Source: Streptomyces roseus
GTDB lineage: Bacteria > Actinomycetota > Actinomycetes > Streptomycetales > Streptomycetaceae
Assembly: GCF_001044425.1 (NCBI RefSeq)
Contig: NZ_LFML01000029.1
Location: 1-64,000, forward strand
Direction of reading: 5' to 3'
DNA length: 64,000 nt
In this document: positions 26,281 to 36,221 of the stretch, in pieces
Layout of the letters: every line of letters begins with the position of its first letter
Position numbering within the stretch: position 1 is the stretch's first letter
Made by a program: the position numbers and the translations under genes
Notes under the pieces: generated by a model
What the model was told of the DNA's origin: nothing
What the model saw: the letters and a program-made list of their open reading frames with translations, nothing else
The model's database searches: none

Positions 26281-28095
26281 ATGTCAGCGACGCCACAACG
26301 GCACCGCCGAAACCGCCGGTTGACCTTCGCCGCCATCGCCGTCACGGCCGGTGCCGGAGCCATGGTCGCGGCCGCACTGCCGGCCGGTGCCGCGAGTGGT
26401 GGCGGTGCGGCCAAGAGCCGCACCGTCGATGTGCAGATGCTGTCGTTCAACGACTTCCACGGCACGCTGGAGCCCCCGCAGGGCTCCTCCGGCACCGTGA
26501 GCGAGCGTCAGGCGGACCGCACCACCAAGGCGATACCCGCCGGTGGCGTCGAGTACCTGGCGACCAGCCTGCGCGAGGCCCGCAAGGGTCACGAGTACTC
26601 CGTCACGGCCGCGGCCGGCGACATGATCGGCGGCAGCCCGATGCTGTCCGGTCTCTTCCACGACGAGCCCACCGTCGAGGCGCTGAACAAGCTGAAGCTC
26701 GACGTCAGCAGCGTCGGCAACCACGAGTTCGACGAGGGCAAGGCCGAGCTGCGCCGCATGGCGTACGGCGGCTGCCACCCGGTCGACGGCTGCTTCGAGT
26801 CCGGCAAGGAGTACACGGGCGCCGAGTTCAAGTACCTCGCGGCAAACGTCACGGACGAGAAGACCAAGCGTCCGATGATGAACCCGACCTTCATCTGGCA
26901 GAAGGGGGACGTGAAGATCGGCTTCATCGGCGTCACCCTGGAGGGCACGCCGGACGTGGTCACCGCCGAGGGCGTCAAGGGCCTGAAGTTCGGCGACGAG
27001 GTCGAGACGATCAACAAGTACGCCGCCGAGCTGAACAAGCAGGGCGTCAAGTCGATCGTCGCGCTCATCCACGAGGGCGGCCTGCCCGCCAACGGTGCCT
27101 ACAACTACGACTGCGACGTCCCGGGCGCCGGCGCCGGCATCTCGGGCGCGATCGTGGACATCGCCAAGAACGTGGACCCGAAGGTCGACGCCCTGGTGAC
27201 CGGCCACACCCACCAGGCGTACGCCTGCAACATCCCGGACCCGGCGGGCAACCCGCGCATGGTGACCTCGGCCGCCTCGTACGGCCGGCTGTTCACGGAC
27301 ACCACGCTGACGTACGACCGCCAGACCAAGGACATCGTGCGCACCGCGGCCCTCGCGCCGAAGCCGGTCAACAAGCTCGTCAGCCGGAACCAGCCCAAGG
27401 CTCCCGACATGACCGAGCTGATCAGCCGCTGGAACACCCTCGCCGCCCCGGTGGCGAGCGCCCCGCAGGGCTACATCTCGGCGGACATCGCGGGCCGCGG
27501 CTCCGAGGCCCCCGAGAAGCCGCTCGGCGACCTGATCGCCGACGCCCAGCTGGAGGCCACGGCCCCGGCCGCCAAGGGCGGCGCGCAGCTGTCCCTCATG
27601 AACCCGGGCGGCATCCGCGCCGACCTGGCCTACAAGGCCGCGGGCAACGAGGGCGACGGCGTCGTGACGTACGGCGAGTCCTACACGGTCCAGCCGTTCA
27701 ACAACCTGCTGAACGTGGTCGACCTGACGGGCGCGCAGCTCATCACCGCGCTCCAGCAGCAGGTCAGCGGCCCGGTCAACGGTGCGAACCCGAAGATCCT
27801 CCAGATCTCGAAGGGCTTCACGTACACCCTGGACATGACCAGGACGGGCGCGGACCGCATCGTCGTGGACTCGGTGAGGCTGAACGGCGAGGCGATCGAC
27901 CCCGCCAAGACCTACCGGGTCGCGATGAACGAGTTCCTCGCGGGCGGCGGTGACGGGTTCACCGTCCTGAAGGAGCACAAGAACAAGCTGGTCGGCGTGC
28001 CCGACCTGGAGGCCTTCAACGCGTACCTCGCGAAGTCCTCGCCGGCGGCCCCGATCGCCCCGCCGGCGGCGGACCGCATCACGGTCGTCAAGTAG
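26281..28095 (+). CDS. Secreted 5'-nucleotidase / 2',3'-cyclic phosphodiesterase family protein
   Basis: A 604-residue exported enzyme with AAGGGGAC 5 nt before the ATG. Signal peptide 1-39 (RRNRR start, AGAAS end). The metallophosphatase domain carries the metal ligands NDFHG (57-61), AAGDMIGG, GNHEFDEG, LIHEGG and TGHTHQAY. The C-terminal nucleotidase domain has LMNPGGIRADL and the substrate-stacking region FNNLLNVVDLTGAQL. It releases phosphate from extracellular nucleotides. In S. coelicolor this gene (SCO4152 from memory) belongs to the Pho regulon; I do not see a convincing PHO box here. Confidence 0.92.
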   Translation: MSATPQRHRRNRRLTFAAIAVTAGAGAMVAAALPAGAASGGGAAKSRTVDVQMLSFNDFHGTLEPPQGSSGTVSERQADRTTKAIPAGGVEYLATSLREARKGHEYSVTAAAGDMIGGSPMLSGLFHDEPTVEALNKLKLDVSSVGNHEFDEGKAELRRMAYGGCHPVDGCFESGKEYTGAEFKYLAANVTDEKTKRPMMNPTFIWQKGDVKIGFIGVTLEGTPDVVTAEGVKGLKFGDEVETINKYAAELNKQGVKSIVALIHEGGLPANGAYNYDCDVPGAGAGISGAIVDIAKNVDPKVDALVTGHTHQAYACNIPDPAGNPRMVTSAASYGRLFTDTTLTYDRQTKDIVRTAALAPKPVNKLVSRNQPKAPDMTELISRWNTLAAPVASAPQGYISADIAGRGSEAPEKPLGDLIADAQLEATAPAAKGGAQLSLMNPGGIRADLAYKAAGNEGDGVVTYGESYTVQPFNNLLNVVDLTGAQLITALQQQVSGPVNGANPKILQISKGFTYTLDMTRTGADRIVVDSVRLNGEAIDPAKTYRVAMNEFLAGGGDGFTVLKEHKNKLVGVPDLEAFNAYLAKSSPAAPIAPPAADRITVVK

Positions 28096-28113
28096 CACCC
28101 GCGCGCAGCGCGC

Positions 28114-28154
28114 CCGAAGGGGCGGTGGGCCTTCCCGGCCCGCCGCCCCTTCGG
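28114..28154 (+). terminator. Terminator after the 5'-nucleotidase gene
   Basis: An 18-bp stem (28114-28131 with 28137-28154, one G-U pair) lies 18 nt after the nucleotidase stop codon. It is followed by three degenerate copies of a GCCCCTTCGGCCTGT-like unit up to about 28210, which repeat the right arm. Confidence 0.85.
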
Positions 28155-28238
28155 CGTGTCCGCCCCCTTCGGCCTCTGCGCCCCTTCGGCCTGTGCCCCC
28201 CCTTGGCCTGTCCGTTCCGGACCCCCGTACCGGAGCGG

Positions 28239-29021
28239 TCAGAGGCCCGCGAGGAACGCGCGGACGGCCTCGTGGAACTCCCCGGGGTGGGTGAACGGCA
28301 GGAAGTGGTCCCCGTCCACAGGTGTGTACGAGGTCCCGGGGCGGCGGGCGACCATGGCGTCGGCCGTCTTCTGTGGGAGGGTCTGGCTGCGCGTGCCGTG
28401 GATCAGCAGCGCCGGGCAGCGGCTGCCGAGCCAGGCGTCCCAGTGGTCGCCGCGGCAGGCCTCGGCGGAGTCGATCATGTCCTGCGGGTGGAACGGCAGC
28501 CGCCAGCCGCCGTCGGGGAGCGGGCGCAGCGCCTGCTCGACGAACGGTGAGCCCACCGGTCCGGCCGCGGCGAGGAGTTCCTCGCGGGTGGGGGCGGTGT
28601 AGCGCATGTCGCGCAGGAAGCCGAAGAGCGCTCCCGCCGTGTCGGGTTCGATGTCCACGGTGGCGTCCACGTCGACGAGCGCCGAGACCCGGCCCGGGTG
28701 GGCGGCGGCCAGGTGGTAGGCGTTGAACCCGCCGAGGGAGTAGCCGAGGACGGCCACGGGGGAGTCCAGGCCGAGGTGGTCGAGGAGGGCCACGGCGTCC
28801 GAGAGGTAGCCCTCGCGGCCGTAGTCGGCGGCCCGGTCGGAGTCGCCGTGGCCGCGCTGGTCGGGGGCGATGACCCGCCAGGCGTCGCCCAGGGCGGCGG
28901 CGAGAGAGGCGAAGGCGAGGCCCTCGGACATGCCGCCGTGCAGGGCGAGCAGCGGGCGGCCCGGGCCGCCGAAGTCCAGGTACGACAGCGCGCGGCCGTC
29001 GATCGTCAGCGTGTGGCGCAT
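28239..29021 (-). CDS. Alpha/beta hydrolase
   Basis: From ATG 29021 (GGGGAGAG about 9 nt upstream) the protein has 260 residues. Alpha/beta-hydrolase features: LLALHGGMSEGLAF oxyanion region (HGG), APDQRGHGDSDR, nucleophile GYSLGG, and final DGDHFLPFTHP with the catalytic His. The substrate is unknown. The gene is divergent from a TetR regulator, with a long palindrome between them, so it is very likely that regulator's target. Confidence 0.85.
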   Translation of the reverse strand: MRHTLTIDGRALSYLDFGGPGRPLLALHGGMSEGLAFASLAAALGDAWRVIAPDQRGHGDSDRAADYGREGYLSDAVALLDHLGLDSPVAVLGYSLGGFNAYHLAAAHPGRVSALVDVDATVDIEPDTAGALFGFLRDMRYTAPTREELLAAAGPVGSPFVEQALRPLPDGGWRLPFHPQDMIDSAEACRGDHWDAWLGSRCPALLIHGTRSQTLPQKTADAMVARRPGTSYTPVDGDHFLPFTHPGEFHEAVRAFLAGL

Positions 29022-29075
29022 GGCTTGGCTCTCCCCTGTGTGTGACCGGTGGTGACGGGTATGAGCGTGCCAGGA

Positions 29076-29119
29076 TTTGGGCAAGCGCGCAATACGTTTG
29101 TATTGGGCGCTTGCCCAAA
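29076..29119. promoter_or_regulatory. 44-bp palindromic operator between hydrolase and TetR genes
   Basis: Outer arms TTTGGGCAAGCGC (29076-29088) and GCGCTTGCCCAAA (29107-29119) are perfect inverted repeats; inner AATAC (29091-29095) and GTATT (29100-29104) add a second pair on the same axis. The position between two divergent starts and the length suit binding of two TetR dimers. Confidence 0.85.
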
Positions 29120-29167
29120 CGGCTGTGGAGAGGGGGTGCGCGCAGGGCGCGCGGATACGATCCCGGC

Positions 29168-29737
29168 ATGGGAAATCGCGAGGACCTGCTGGCCGGAGCG
29201 CGCCGCTGCCTGGAGGAGAAGGGCTACCTGCGCACGACCGTGCGCGACATCGCCGCGGCCTCGAAGGTGTCCATGGCCGCGATCGGCTACCACTTCGGCT
29301 CGCGCGAGGCCCTGCTCAACCTCGCCCTCTTCGCCGCCATGGACGAGTGGGCCGCGGGCTCCGGCCGGCTCGCCGGCCAGGGCGCCACCACCGCGGAGCG
29401 CTACGCCGACACCTGGGACCGCAAGATCCGCGACTTCGGCGAGATGCGCTGGCTCTGGATGGCCTCCGTCGAGGCCTTCGTCCACGCCCAGTCCGCGCCC
29501 GAGCTGCTCGCCACCCTCGCCGAGAACCAGCGCCAGGCCCGCCGCATGGTGGCCGCGCAGCTGCGCGGTGTCCCCGAGGACGCGGTCACGCAGGAGGACG
29601 TACGGGCCCTGGGATCGGTGCACATCGCGCTGCTGAGCGGGGTGATGGTGCAGGCGCTGACCGACCCGGAGCAGGCGCCGACCGGCCGGGAGCTCGCCCA
29701 AGGTCTGCGCGCCATGGCCGAGTTGCTCGAAAGCTGA
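29168..29737 (+). CDS. TetR-family transcriptional regulator
   Basis: From ATG 29168 the protein has 189 residues. The N-terminal HTH reads YLRTTVRDIAAASKVSMAAI followed by GYHFGSREALL, a textbook TetR motif. The C-terminal helical domain (60-189) would bind an unknown ligand. TACGAT lies 6 nt before the ATG with no ribosome site, so the mRNA should be leaderless. The 44-bp palindrome just upstream is the likely operator for both itself and the divergent hydrolase. Confidence 0.9.
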   Translation: MGNREDLLAGARRCLEEKGYLRTTVRDIAAASKVSMAAIGYHFGSREALLNLALFAAMDEWAAGSGRLAGQGATTAERYADTWDRKIRDFGEMRWLWMASVEAFVHAQSAPELLATLAENQRQARRMVAAQLRGVPEDAVTQEDVRALGSVHIALLSGVMVQALTDPEQAPTGRELAQGLRAMAELLES

Positions 29738-29847
29738 CGGATCCAGGGGCTACCGAAGGGTAGTAATGGCGCGCCCCGCACGCCAGAATCCCGGGGGCAC
29801 CGGCCGGCGCAGGCCGGCGTCCATCACCGGGTCGCAAAGGGGCGGGC

Positions 29848-30780
29848 ATGGCACTGGATCGTCGGGCATTCATGATCGGGGCGGTGGCGGCGGGAGCGGG
29901 AGCCGCCGTGGGACTCGGAGCGGGTACGGCGTCGGCGTCGGCCTCGGCCTCTGCGCCGGCGCCGGCCCCTGCGTCCGCCGGCCGTACGTCCGCCGCGCGG
30001 GCCCTGTCCACCCAGGACTGGATGGCCGGCCTCGGCGACGCGACCGCCCTCCAGCGGATGACCATCCCCGGCACCCACGACTCGGGCGCCACCAAGGGCG
30101 GGCTCTACGTCGCCTGCCAGAACACCTCGATCGCCCAGCAGCTCGACTCCGGGATCCGCTTCCTGGACGTCCGCTGCCGCGTCACCGGCGGCTCCTTCGC
30201 CATCCACCACGCGGCGTTCTTCCAGGACCTGATGTTCGGGGACGTCCTCGTCGCCTGCCGGAACTTCCTCGCCGCGCACCCCTCCGAGACCGTGCTGATG
30301 CGGCTCAAGCAGGAGTACTCGACGGACAGCGACGCGACCTTCCGGGCCGTCTTCGACGACTACCTCGACAACCGCGGCTGGCGCCCGCTCCTGCGGATCG
30401 CCGACTCGCTGCCCACCCTCGGCCAGGCCCGCGGCAAGGTGGTCCTGCTCGCCGACAACGGCGGCCTGCCCGGACTGCGCTACGGCGACGGCAACGTCTT
30501 CGACATCCAGGACGACTACAACACCGAGCCCTTCGCCAAGCGCGGCCGGATCGAGAACCAGTTCCGCAAGGCCGTCCAGCAGCCCGGGAAGCTGTTCGTG
30601 AACTACGTCAGCACCGCCGCCTACATGCCGCCGCGCTGGAACTCCGACCGGCTCAACCCGCAGGTGCACTCGTTCGTCGACGGCGGGGAGCTGGCCGGCC
30701 GGACCGGGCTCGGGATCGTCCCGATGGACTTCCCGGGCACCCGCTCCGGACTGGTCGACTCACTCATACGGCACAACTGA
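29848..30780 (+). CDS. Secreted phosphatidylinositol-specific phospholipase C-like protein
   Basis: A 310-residue protein with a Tat-like signal (DRRAFMIGAVAAG, cleavage near ASA, residue 30). The PI-PLC X domain follows: TIPGTHDSG with catalytic His77, FLDVRCR, and FAIHHAAFF with the second His (120/121). It should cleave phosphoinositides outside the cell; Streptomyces PI-PLC enzymes of this size are known. The last 21 bp overlap the 3' end of the convergent sensor-kinase gene. Confidence 0.88.
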   Translation: MALDRRAFMIGAVAAGAGAAVGLGAGTASASASASAPAPAPASAGRTSAARALSTQDWMAGLGDATALQRMTIPGTHDSGATKGGLYVACQNTSIAQQLDSGIRFLDVRCRVTGGSFAIHHAAFFQDLMFGDVLVACRNFLAAHPSETVLMRLKQEYSTDSDATFRAVFDDYLDNRGWRPLLRIADSLPTLGQARGKVVLLADNGGLPGLRYGDGNVFDIQDDYNTEPFAKRGRIENQFRKAVQQPGKLFVNYVSTAAYMPPRWNSDRLNPQVHSFVDGGELAGRTGLGIVPMDFPGTRSGLVDSLIRHN

Positions 30781-32211
30781 CGGCTGCCGCGGCCGGTCCG
30801 GCGGCGGCGCCGGGGCGCCCGGGAGGCGGAGCACCGCCTCCGTACCCGGGCCGCCGCCCTGGGCCGCCCGCAGCTCGACGCTGCCGCCGGCCCGGCGCAC
30901 CGTACGGTCCACGATCGACAGGCCCAGCCCGCTGCCGGGCAGCGCGCGGGCCGACGAGGAGCGCCAGAACCGCTCGAAGACGTGCGGCAGGTCCTCCGCC
31001 GGGATGCCCGGCCCGTGGTCGCGCACGGTCAGCTCGCCCGCCCGCAGCGCGACCTCGACCGTGCCGCCCGGCGGGCTGAACTTCACCGCGTTGTCGAGCA
31101 CGTTGACCACCGCCCGCTCCAGCGCCGCCGCCTCGCCCCGTACGTACCAGGGCGCGATCTCGTCGGTGAAGTGCAGCTCGGGGCCGCGCAGCCGGGCCCG
31201 GGACAGCGCGCTCCGCGCGATCTCGTGCAGGGCCACCACCTCCAGCCGGGCGGGCGGGGCCGCGTCCGGGCGCGACAGCTCCTGGAGGTCGCCGATCAGC
31301 GCCGCCAGCTCCGTCATCTGCGCCTTGACCGAGGCCAGCAGCTCCTTGCGGTCCTCGGGCGGGATGGCCCGGCCGGTCTCCTCGCTGCGCGCGAGCAGTT
31401 CGATGTTGGTGCGCAGCGAGGTCAGCGGGGTGCGCAGCTCGTGGCCGGCGTCCGCGATCAGCTGGGCCTGGCGCTGCTGGGAGGAGGCGAGGGCCGCCGT
31501 CATGGAGTTGAAGGACCGCGACAGGCGGGCGATCTCGTCGTCGCCCTCGTCGGGGATCCGTACGGTCAGGTCCTCGGTCCGGGCGATGTGCTCGACGGCG
31601 CCCGTCAGCTCGTCGACGGGGCGCAGCCCGGTACGGGCCACCCACAGGCCGGCGACGCCCGCCCCGGCCACCCCGATGCCGGAGACCAGGATCAGCACCC
31701 AGGCCAGGGTGGACAGCGGTTTGTCGGTGTCGGCCAGCGGCCGGGCCACCGAGACGGCGAAGACCGGGCCGCCGGGCTGGGTCTGGGCCGCGAAGGTGTA
31801 GACGCGCATCGCGACGCCGTTGTCGGTGGTCGCGTCGTGCAGCGCCTTGGGCTTGCGGCCCGCCGCGACCAGCTTGTCCGTGGCGGTCACCGGCAGGTCG
31901 GTCTGGCCGCTCACCCAGCAGTGGGCGCCGTCCGCGGTGACGATCTGGACCGTGGCGTTCAGGTTCTCGGCGATGTCCTGCTGCGGCTGGGCCGGCGGGC
32001 GGGCCGGGCACCCCTGGCGCAGCCGCTCCAGCACCTGCGCGGTCGGGTTGGTGGACATCAGGGACTGGTTCAGCTGGTTGCCCAGCTGGGCCCGCACCAT
32101 CACCCACGACACCGCGGAGACCGTGGCCACCGCCAGGGCCACGGCCGTGGCCACCAGCAGGGCGATGCGCGACCGCAGCGGGAGGGCCCGGAATCTCGCC
32201 GACGGGCTCAC
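30760..32211 (-). CDS. cssS: Sensor histidine kinase, MprB/CssS-like
   Basis: A 483-residue kinase from a GTG start. TM helices at about 16-40 and 168-192 flank an extracytoplasmic sensor of about 127 residues. HAMP follows, then the H-box [15 protein letters not shown] (phospho-His257), N-box [14 protein letters not shown], and G boxes DHGPGIP and [13 protein letters not shown]. The start overlaps the regulator's stop by 4 nt (GTGA). With the adjacent HtrA-like protease this matches the mprA-mprB-pepD arrangement of mycobacteria and, from memory, the SCO4155/4156 secretion-stress pair called CssS/CssR in S. lividans. Confidence 0.88.
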   Translation of the reverse strand: MSPSARFRALPLRSRIALLVATAVALAVATVSAVSWVMVRAQLGNQLNQSLMSTNPTAQVLERLRQGCPARPPAQPQQDIAENLNATVQIVTADGAHCWVSGQTDLPVTATDKLVAAGRKPKALHDATTDNGVAMRVYTFAAQTQPGGPVFAVSVARPLADTDKPLSTLAWVLILVSGIGVAGAGVAGLWVARTGLRPVDELTGAVEHIARTEDLTVRIPDEGDDEIARLSRSFNSMTAALASSQQRQAQLIADAGHELRTPLTSLRTNIELLARSEETGRAIPPEDRKELLASVKAQMTELAALIGDLQELSRPDAAPPARLEVVALHEIARSALSRARLRGPELHFTDEIAPWYVRGEAAALERAVVNVLDNAVKFSPPGGTVEVALRAGELTVRDHGPGIPAEDLPHVFERFWRSSSARALPGSGLGLSIVDRTVRRAGGSVELRAAQGGGPGTEAVLRLPGAPAPPPDRPRQPSVVPYE

Positions 32212-32960
32212 TCCGGCCCTCCGGAGTCGCCCGCCCCGGCCAGGCGCAGTACGTAGCCCACCCCGCGCACGGTGTGGACCAGGCGGGGCTCGCCGCCGGC
32301 CTCGGTCTTGCGGCGCAGGTACATGACGTACACGTCCAGGGAGTTGGAGCTGGGTTCGAAGTCGAAGCCCCAGACGGTCTTGAGGATCTGCTCGCGGGTC
32401 AGGACCTGGCGCGGGTGCGCGAGGAACATCTCCAGCAGCGTGAACTCGGTGCGGGTCAGCTCGACCTGGCGCCCGGAGCGGGTGACCTCGCGGGTGGCGA
32501 GGTCCATGCGCAGGTCACCGAAGGCGAGGGTGCCCGTGTCGTCGGCGGAGCCGCCGTCGGCGCGCGGGGTCGCGTACGCGCTGCGGCGCAGCAGGGCGCG
32601 GACGCGGGCGAAGAGCTCGTCGAGCTCGAAGGGCTTGACGAGGTAGTCGTCGGCGCCCGCGTCGAGGCCGGTGACGCGGTCGCCGACGGTGTCGCGGGCG
32701 GTGAGCATCAGGATCGGGGTGGTGCTGCCGGAGGCGCGCAGCCTGCGGGCCGCCGTGAGGCCGTCCATCCGGGGCATCTGGATGTCGAGGACGATCAGGC
32801 CGGGGTCGTACGCGGCCGCCTTCTCCAGCGCGTCGAGTCCGTCGACGGCGGTCTGCACGTCGTACCCCTCGAAGGCGAGGCTGCGGCGCAGGGCCTCCCG
32901 CACCGCCGGCTCGTCGTCGACGACGAGGATGCGGTGCGGGTCGCCTTCGGCCGGGTTCAT
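32208..32960 (-). CDS. cssR: OmpR-family response regulator, MprA/CssR-like
   Basis: A 250-residue regulator. Receiver domain: DDE acidic pair near 15-17, phospho-acceptor Asp59 (LIVLDIQMP), Thr in MLTARDT and Lys in [10 protein letters not shown]-terminal winged helix: [20 protein letters not shown], then [14 protein letters not shown] and [12 protein letters not shown]. It is cotranslated with the kinase gene through a 4-nt overlap. It likely activates extracytoplasmic protease genes in response to misfolded secreted protein. Confidence 0.9.
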   Translation of the reverse strand: MNPAEGDPHRILVVDDEPAVREALRRSLAFEGYDVQTAVDGLDALEKAAAYDPGLIVLDIQMPRMDGLTAARRLRASGSTTPILMLTARDTVGDRVTGLDAGADDYLVKPFELDELFARVRALLRRSAYATPRADGGSADDTGTLAFGDLRMDLATREVTRSGRQVELTRTEFTLLEMFLAHPRQVLTREQILKTVWGFDFEPSSNSLDVYVMYLRRKTEAGGEPRLVHTVRGVGYVLRLAGAGDSGGPE

Positions 32961-33031
32961 TCTCGGTCTCCCAGGGGTGATCGTCGTGGTCGGTCGTACC
33001 AGGCTCGCACGAGAGCCGGTGCGGACACCCC

Positions 33032-34183
33032 CTAGAAGGAGGTGCCGAAGCCGTCGGTGCCGGTGCCCGCGCCGCTGCCGGCGCCCGCGCTGCCGGCTCC
33101 CCCGGGACCGCCCTTGCGGAGGGAGTCGAGGTCGGCCTTGACCGTGTTCACCGGGATGGCGAAGCCGAGGCCGACGCTGCCGGCGCCGGAGCTGTCGCTC
33201 GAGGGGGAGTAGATCGCGGAGGGCATGCCCACGATCTCGCCGTTCATGTTGACGAGGGCGCCGCCGGAGTTGCCCGGGTTGAGGGAGGCGTCCGTCTGGA
33301 TGGCCTTGTACGAGGTGGTGTTCGACCCGGTGTCCCCGTTGAACTGCCGGCCGTCGTACGAGAACGGCCAGCCACCGCCGCCACCGCCGCCGCGCTGGCG
33401 CTGCGGGGACTGCTGCTCGGACTTGGGTACGTTCACCTCGCGGTTCAGGGCGGAGACGATGCCGCTCGTGACCGTGCCGGTGAGGCGGTCGGGGGAGCCG
33501 ATGGCGACGACCTGGTCGCCGACCTTGAGGCCGTCGGAGTTCCCGAGCTTGGCCGGCTTGAGCCCCCCGGCGCCCTGGAGCTTGATGAGGGCGAGGTCCT
33601 TGCCCGGGTCGGTGCCGACGGTCTTGGCCGGGTACTTCTTGCCGTCGCTCATCGTCACCTGGATCTCGGTGGCGCCGTCGACGACGTGGTTGTTGGTGAC
33701 GATCTCCCCGTCGGCGGTGACCACGATGCCGGAACCGGTGCCCTGCCCGGAGCCGGTGCGGGTGTCGATCCGTACGACGGAGGGGCTGACCTGCTCGGCG
33801 ACGCCGGCGACGGTGCCGGTGCTGGACTGCGACACGTTCGTGCCGCTGATGCCGCCGCCGCTGCGGTCCTGGCCGGCCAGCAGCCGCTGCACGCCGGCCG
33901 CGGTGCCGCCTCCGACGACGGCGGCGGCCAGCGCCACGGCCACGAGCAGCGCGACGGGCCGCTTGGCCCGGGCCGCGTGCGCGGGCCCCTCGGCGCCCGC
34001 GGGCACGGCCGCGTCGGCGGGTGCCGGTGCCACCGGCGGCCGGTGCGCTTCATGCCACCCGGGCGCCGTACCGGCCGCGGGCGGCGGGTACGCGGGCGGC
34101 GGCGGGTACTCCCCGAAGCCGGCGCTCTGGGTCGGGCGGTTCTCCTGCGGGTACTCGCCGTCGCGGCGGAAGCTCTCGGTCAT
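33032..34183 (-). CDS. HtrA/DegP-like trypsin-fold protease without PDZ domain
   Basis: A 383-residue protein: Pro/Ala-rich cytoplasmic part (1-75), membrane anchor (76-98), linker, then a trypsin-like domain with catalytic His166 (TNNHVV), Asp196 (KDLALI) and Ser306 (GNSGG). A Gly-rich insertion follows residue 260. The chain ends shortly after [17 protein letters not shown] with a Gly/Ala/Thr tail; the PDZ domain usual in HtrA is absent. It should degrade misfolded proteins at the outer membrane face and is probably a target of the neighbouring two-component system. Confidence 0.9.
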   Translation of the reverse strand: MTESFRRDGEYPQENRPTQSAGFGEYPPPPAYPPPAAGTAPGWHEAHRPPVAPAPADAAVPAGAEGPAHAARAKRPVALLVAVALAAAVVGGGTAAGVQRLLAGQDRSGGGISGTNVSQSSTGTVAGVAEQVSPSVVRIDTRTGSGQGTGSGIVVTADGEIVTNNHVVDGATEIQVTMSDGKKYPAKTVGTDPGKDLALIKLQGAGGLKPAKLGNSDGLKVGDQVVAIGSPDRLTGTVTSGIVSALNREVNVPKSEQQSPQRQRGGGGGGGWPFSYDGRQFNGDTGSNTTSYKAIQTDASLNPGNSGGALVNMNGEIVGMPSAIYSPSSDSSGAGSVGLGFAIPVNTVKADLDSLRKGGPGGAGSAGAGSGAGTGTDGFGTSF

Positions 34184-34308
34184 GCCTATGACTCTGTCCG
34201 CGGATCATGAGAGCTACCTGAGTCCCCGCTGAGAAGCCCGACAGAACCGCGTATGCCCCAAATAAGCCCGCCCGTCGGAGCGATGGCCCGGGGCCGCGGG
34301 GAACGGGG

Positions 34309-35331
34309 TCAGCGGCAGCCGCAGGACCGGCGGATCACCAGGGCCGACGGGAACTGCTTCAGGCGTTCGCGGCGGGAGCCGGCCACCCGCAGGGCGTCGT
34401 CCAGGACGAGGTCCACGGCCGCGCGGGCCATCGCCGGGCGGTCCGAGGCGATCGTCGTCAGCGGCGGGTCCGTCAGGGCCGCCTCCTTGACGTCGTCGAA
34501 GCCGGCCACCGCCAGCTCCCCGGGGACGTCGATGCGCAGTTCGCGCGCCGCGCGCAGGACGCCGATGGCCTGGTCGTCGGTGGCGCAGAAGATGGCCGTC
34601 GGCCGGTCCGGACGTGCCAGGACCTCCAGGGCGACCGTGTACGCGTCGTAGCGGTTGTACGGGGCCTCGATCAGCCGGCCCTCGATCGAGCGGCCCGACT
34701 CCTGCATCGCCCGGCGCCAGCCCTCCACGTGGTCGGCGACCGGGTCGCCGACCGACGGGGTGTTCTCCACCCCGCCGATGCAGGCCACGTACGCGTGCCC
34801 GTGCTCCAGCAGGTGCCGGGTGGCGAGCTGCGCGCCGCCGATGTCGTCCGTGACGACCGCGACGTCGTCGATGGCCTCGGGGCGCTCGTGCAGCAGCACG
34901 ACGCGCGCGTCCCACGCCTCGATCTCCGAAGCCGCCCGCTCGCTCATGCCCTGGCTGACCAGGATCAGGCCCGAGACCCGCATCCCGAGGAAGGCCCTCA
35001 GGTAGTGGACCTCGCGCTCGTCCCGGTAGTCGGAGTTCCCGACCAGGACCATCTTTCCGCGCTCGGCGGCGGCCTGCTCGACCGCGTGCGCCATCTCCGC
35101 GAAGAAGGGCTGGCGCGCATCGGGGACGATCATGCCTATGAGGTCGGTGCGCCGCGACGCCATCGCCTGCGCGACCCGGTCCGGGCGGTAGCCCAGCTCC
35201 TTGATCGCGGCGAGTACACGCTCGCGCGTGGCCGGGGCGACCGGCCGGGGTCCGTTGTTGATGACGTAGCTCACGACGGCGGTAGACGTACCCGCAAGTC
35301 GTGCAACGTCATCCCGCGTCACCTTGGCCAC
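34309..35331 (-). CDS. LacI/GalR-family transcriptional regulator
   Basis: A 340-residue regulator. The N-terminal HTH reads [20 protein letters not shown], with hinge [15 protein letters not shown]. The periplasmic-binding-protein-like domain follows ([20 protein letters not shown]). It ends CGCR, with the IRRSCGC ending common in Streptomyces LacI proteins. The effector, presumably a sugar, is unknown and no sugar operon is adjacent. TAGACT lies 7 nt before the GTG start, so expression is likely leaderless. Confidence 0.9.
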   Translation of the reverse strand: MAKVTRDDVARLAGTSTAVVSYVINNGPRPVAPATRERVLAAIKELGYRPDRVAQAMASRRTDLIGMIVPDARQPFFAEMAHAVEQAAAERGKMVLVGNSDYRDEREVHYLRAFLGMRVSGLILVSQGMSERAASEIEAWDARVVLLHERPEAIDDVAVVTDDIGGAQLATRHLLEHGHAYVACIGGVENTPSVGDPVADHVEGWRRAMQESGRSIEGRLIEAPYNRYDAYTVALEVLARPDRPTAIFCATDDQAIGVLRAARELRIDVPGELAVAGFDDVKEAALTDPPLTTIASDRPAMARAAVDLVLDDALRVAGSRRERLKQFPSALVIRRSCGCR

Positions 35332-35355
35332 GCTCGGGAGTCTACGCGGGGTGAC

Positions 35356-36171
35356 CTACCTCTGGGCAGGCCGTCCTGCCGACTGGACGATCACAGGAGG
35401 TTCCTCCATACGGGGGACGGCGGCCTGGGACTGGGCCGCTGACCGGGCCGCCGCGGTGGCGGCCGCCTGGGCCGCCGCTTCCGCGGCCGCCCGCTCGACC
35501 TTCTCCGGTGTGACGAAGCGGTAGCCGACGTTGCGGACCGTGCCGATCAGCGACTCGTGCTCGGGGCCCAGTTTCGCGCGCAGCCGCCGTACGTGCACGT
35601 CCACCGTCCGGGTGCCGCCGAAGTAGTCGTACCCCCAGACCTCCTGGAGCAGCTGGGCGCGCGTGAAGACCCGGCCCGGATGCTGCGCGAGGTACTTGAG
35701 CAGCTCGAACTCCTTGAAGGTGAGGTCGAGGACCCGCCCCTTCAGCTTCGCGGAGTACGTCGCCTCGTCGACCGACAGGTCGCCGTTGCGGATCTCCATC
35801 GGGGAGTCGTCGGAGCCGAGCTGCTGGCGGCCGGTGGCCAGCCGCAGCCGTGCCTCGACCTCGGCCGGGCCCGCGGTGTCGAGGAGGACGTCGTCGATGC
35901 CCCAGTCGGCGGTGACGGCCGCGAGACCGCCCTCCGTGACGACGAGGATCAGCGGACAGCCGGGGCCGGTGGAGCGCAGCAGCTGGCAGAGCGAGCGGAC
36001 CTGCGGCAGGTCGCGGCGGCCGTCGACGAGTATCACGTCCGCGCCGGGGGTGTCCACGAGCGCCGGGCCCTCGGCGGGGGCCACCCGGACGCTGTGCAGG
36101 AGCAGGCCGAGGGCGGGCAGCACCTCGCTGGACGGCTGGAGGGCATTGGTCAGCAGCAGGAGTGAGCTCAT
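35356..36171 (-). CDS. glnR: GlnR, global nitrogen regulator (OmpR family)
   Basis: From ATG 36171 the protein has 271 residues. The receiver-like N-terminus ([20 protein letters not shown]) departs from normal receivers around the usual phosphorylation site, as in actinobacterial GlnR, which acts without a cognate kinase. The winged-helix domain (about 120-230) has [38 protein letters not shown] and [10 protein letters not shown]. The tail is Ala-rich. It controls amtB, glnA and other nitrogen genes. Its ATG overlaps the stop of a small upstream ORF (ATGA), suggesting translational coupling. S. coelicolor orthologue SCO4159 from memory. Confidence 0.93.
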   Translation of the reverse strand: MSSLLLLTNALQPSSEVLPALGLLLHSVRVAPAEGPALVDTPGADVILVDGRRDLPQVRSLCQLLRSTGPGCPLILVVTEGGLAAVTADWGIDDVLLDTAGPAEVEARLRLATGRQQLGSDDSPMEIRNGDLSVDEATYSAKLKGRVLDLTFKEFELLKYLAQHPGRVFTRAQLLQEVWGYDYFGGTRTVDVHVRRLRAKLGPEHESLIGTVRNVGYRFVTPEKVERAAAEAAAQAAATAAARSAAQSQAAVPRMEEPPVIVQSAGRPAQR

Positions 36172-36221
36172 GCCCGACCACCTGCCCAAGTCGGGCGTTC
36201 GTGCACGGTTCGCTGGTCCAT
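36168..36221 (-). CDS. Leader ORF overlapping the glnR start
   Basis: A 17-residue [20 protein letters not shown], starts at ATG 36221 (or GTG 36224, one codon longer). A strong ribosome site GGAGGAACCGAC lies just upstream, better than that of glnR. Its TGA overlaps the glnR ATG as ATGA, the usual sign of translational coupling. Only the short length makes coding uncertain; no family is known. Confidence 0.5.
   Translation of the reverse strand: MDQRTVHERPTWAGGRA

Noticed and set aside
26284..29169. Very long minus-strand frame over the nucleotidase and hydrolase genes
   Set aside because: It covers a clear metallophosphatase in antisense and has Arg/Gly/Val-rich composition without any domain; it is frame openness from high GC.
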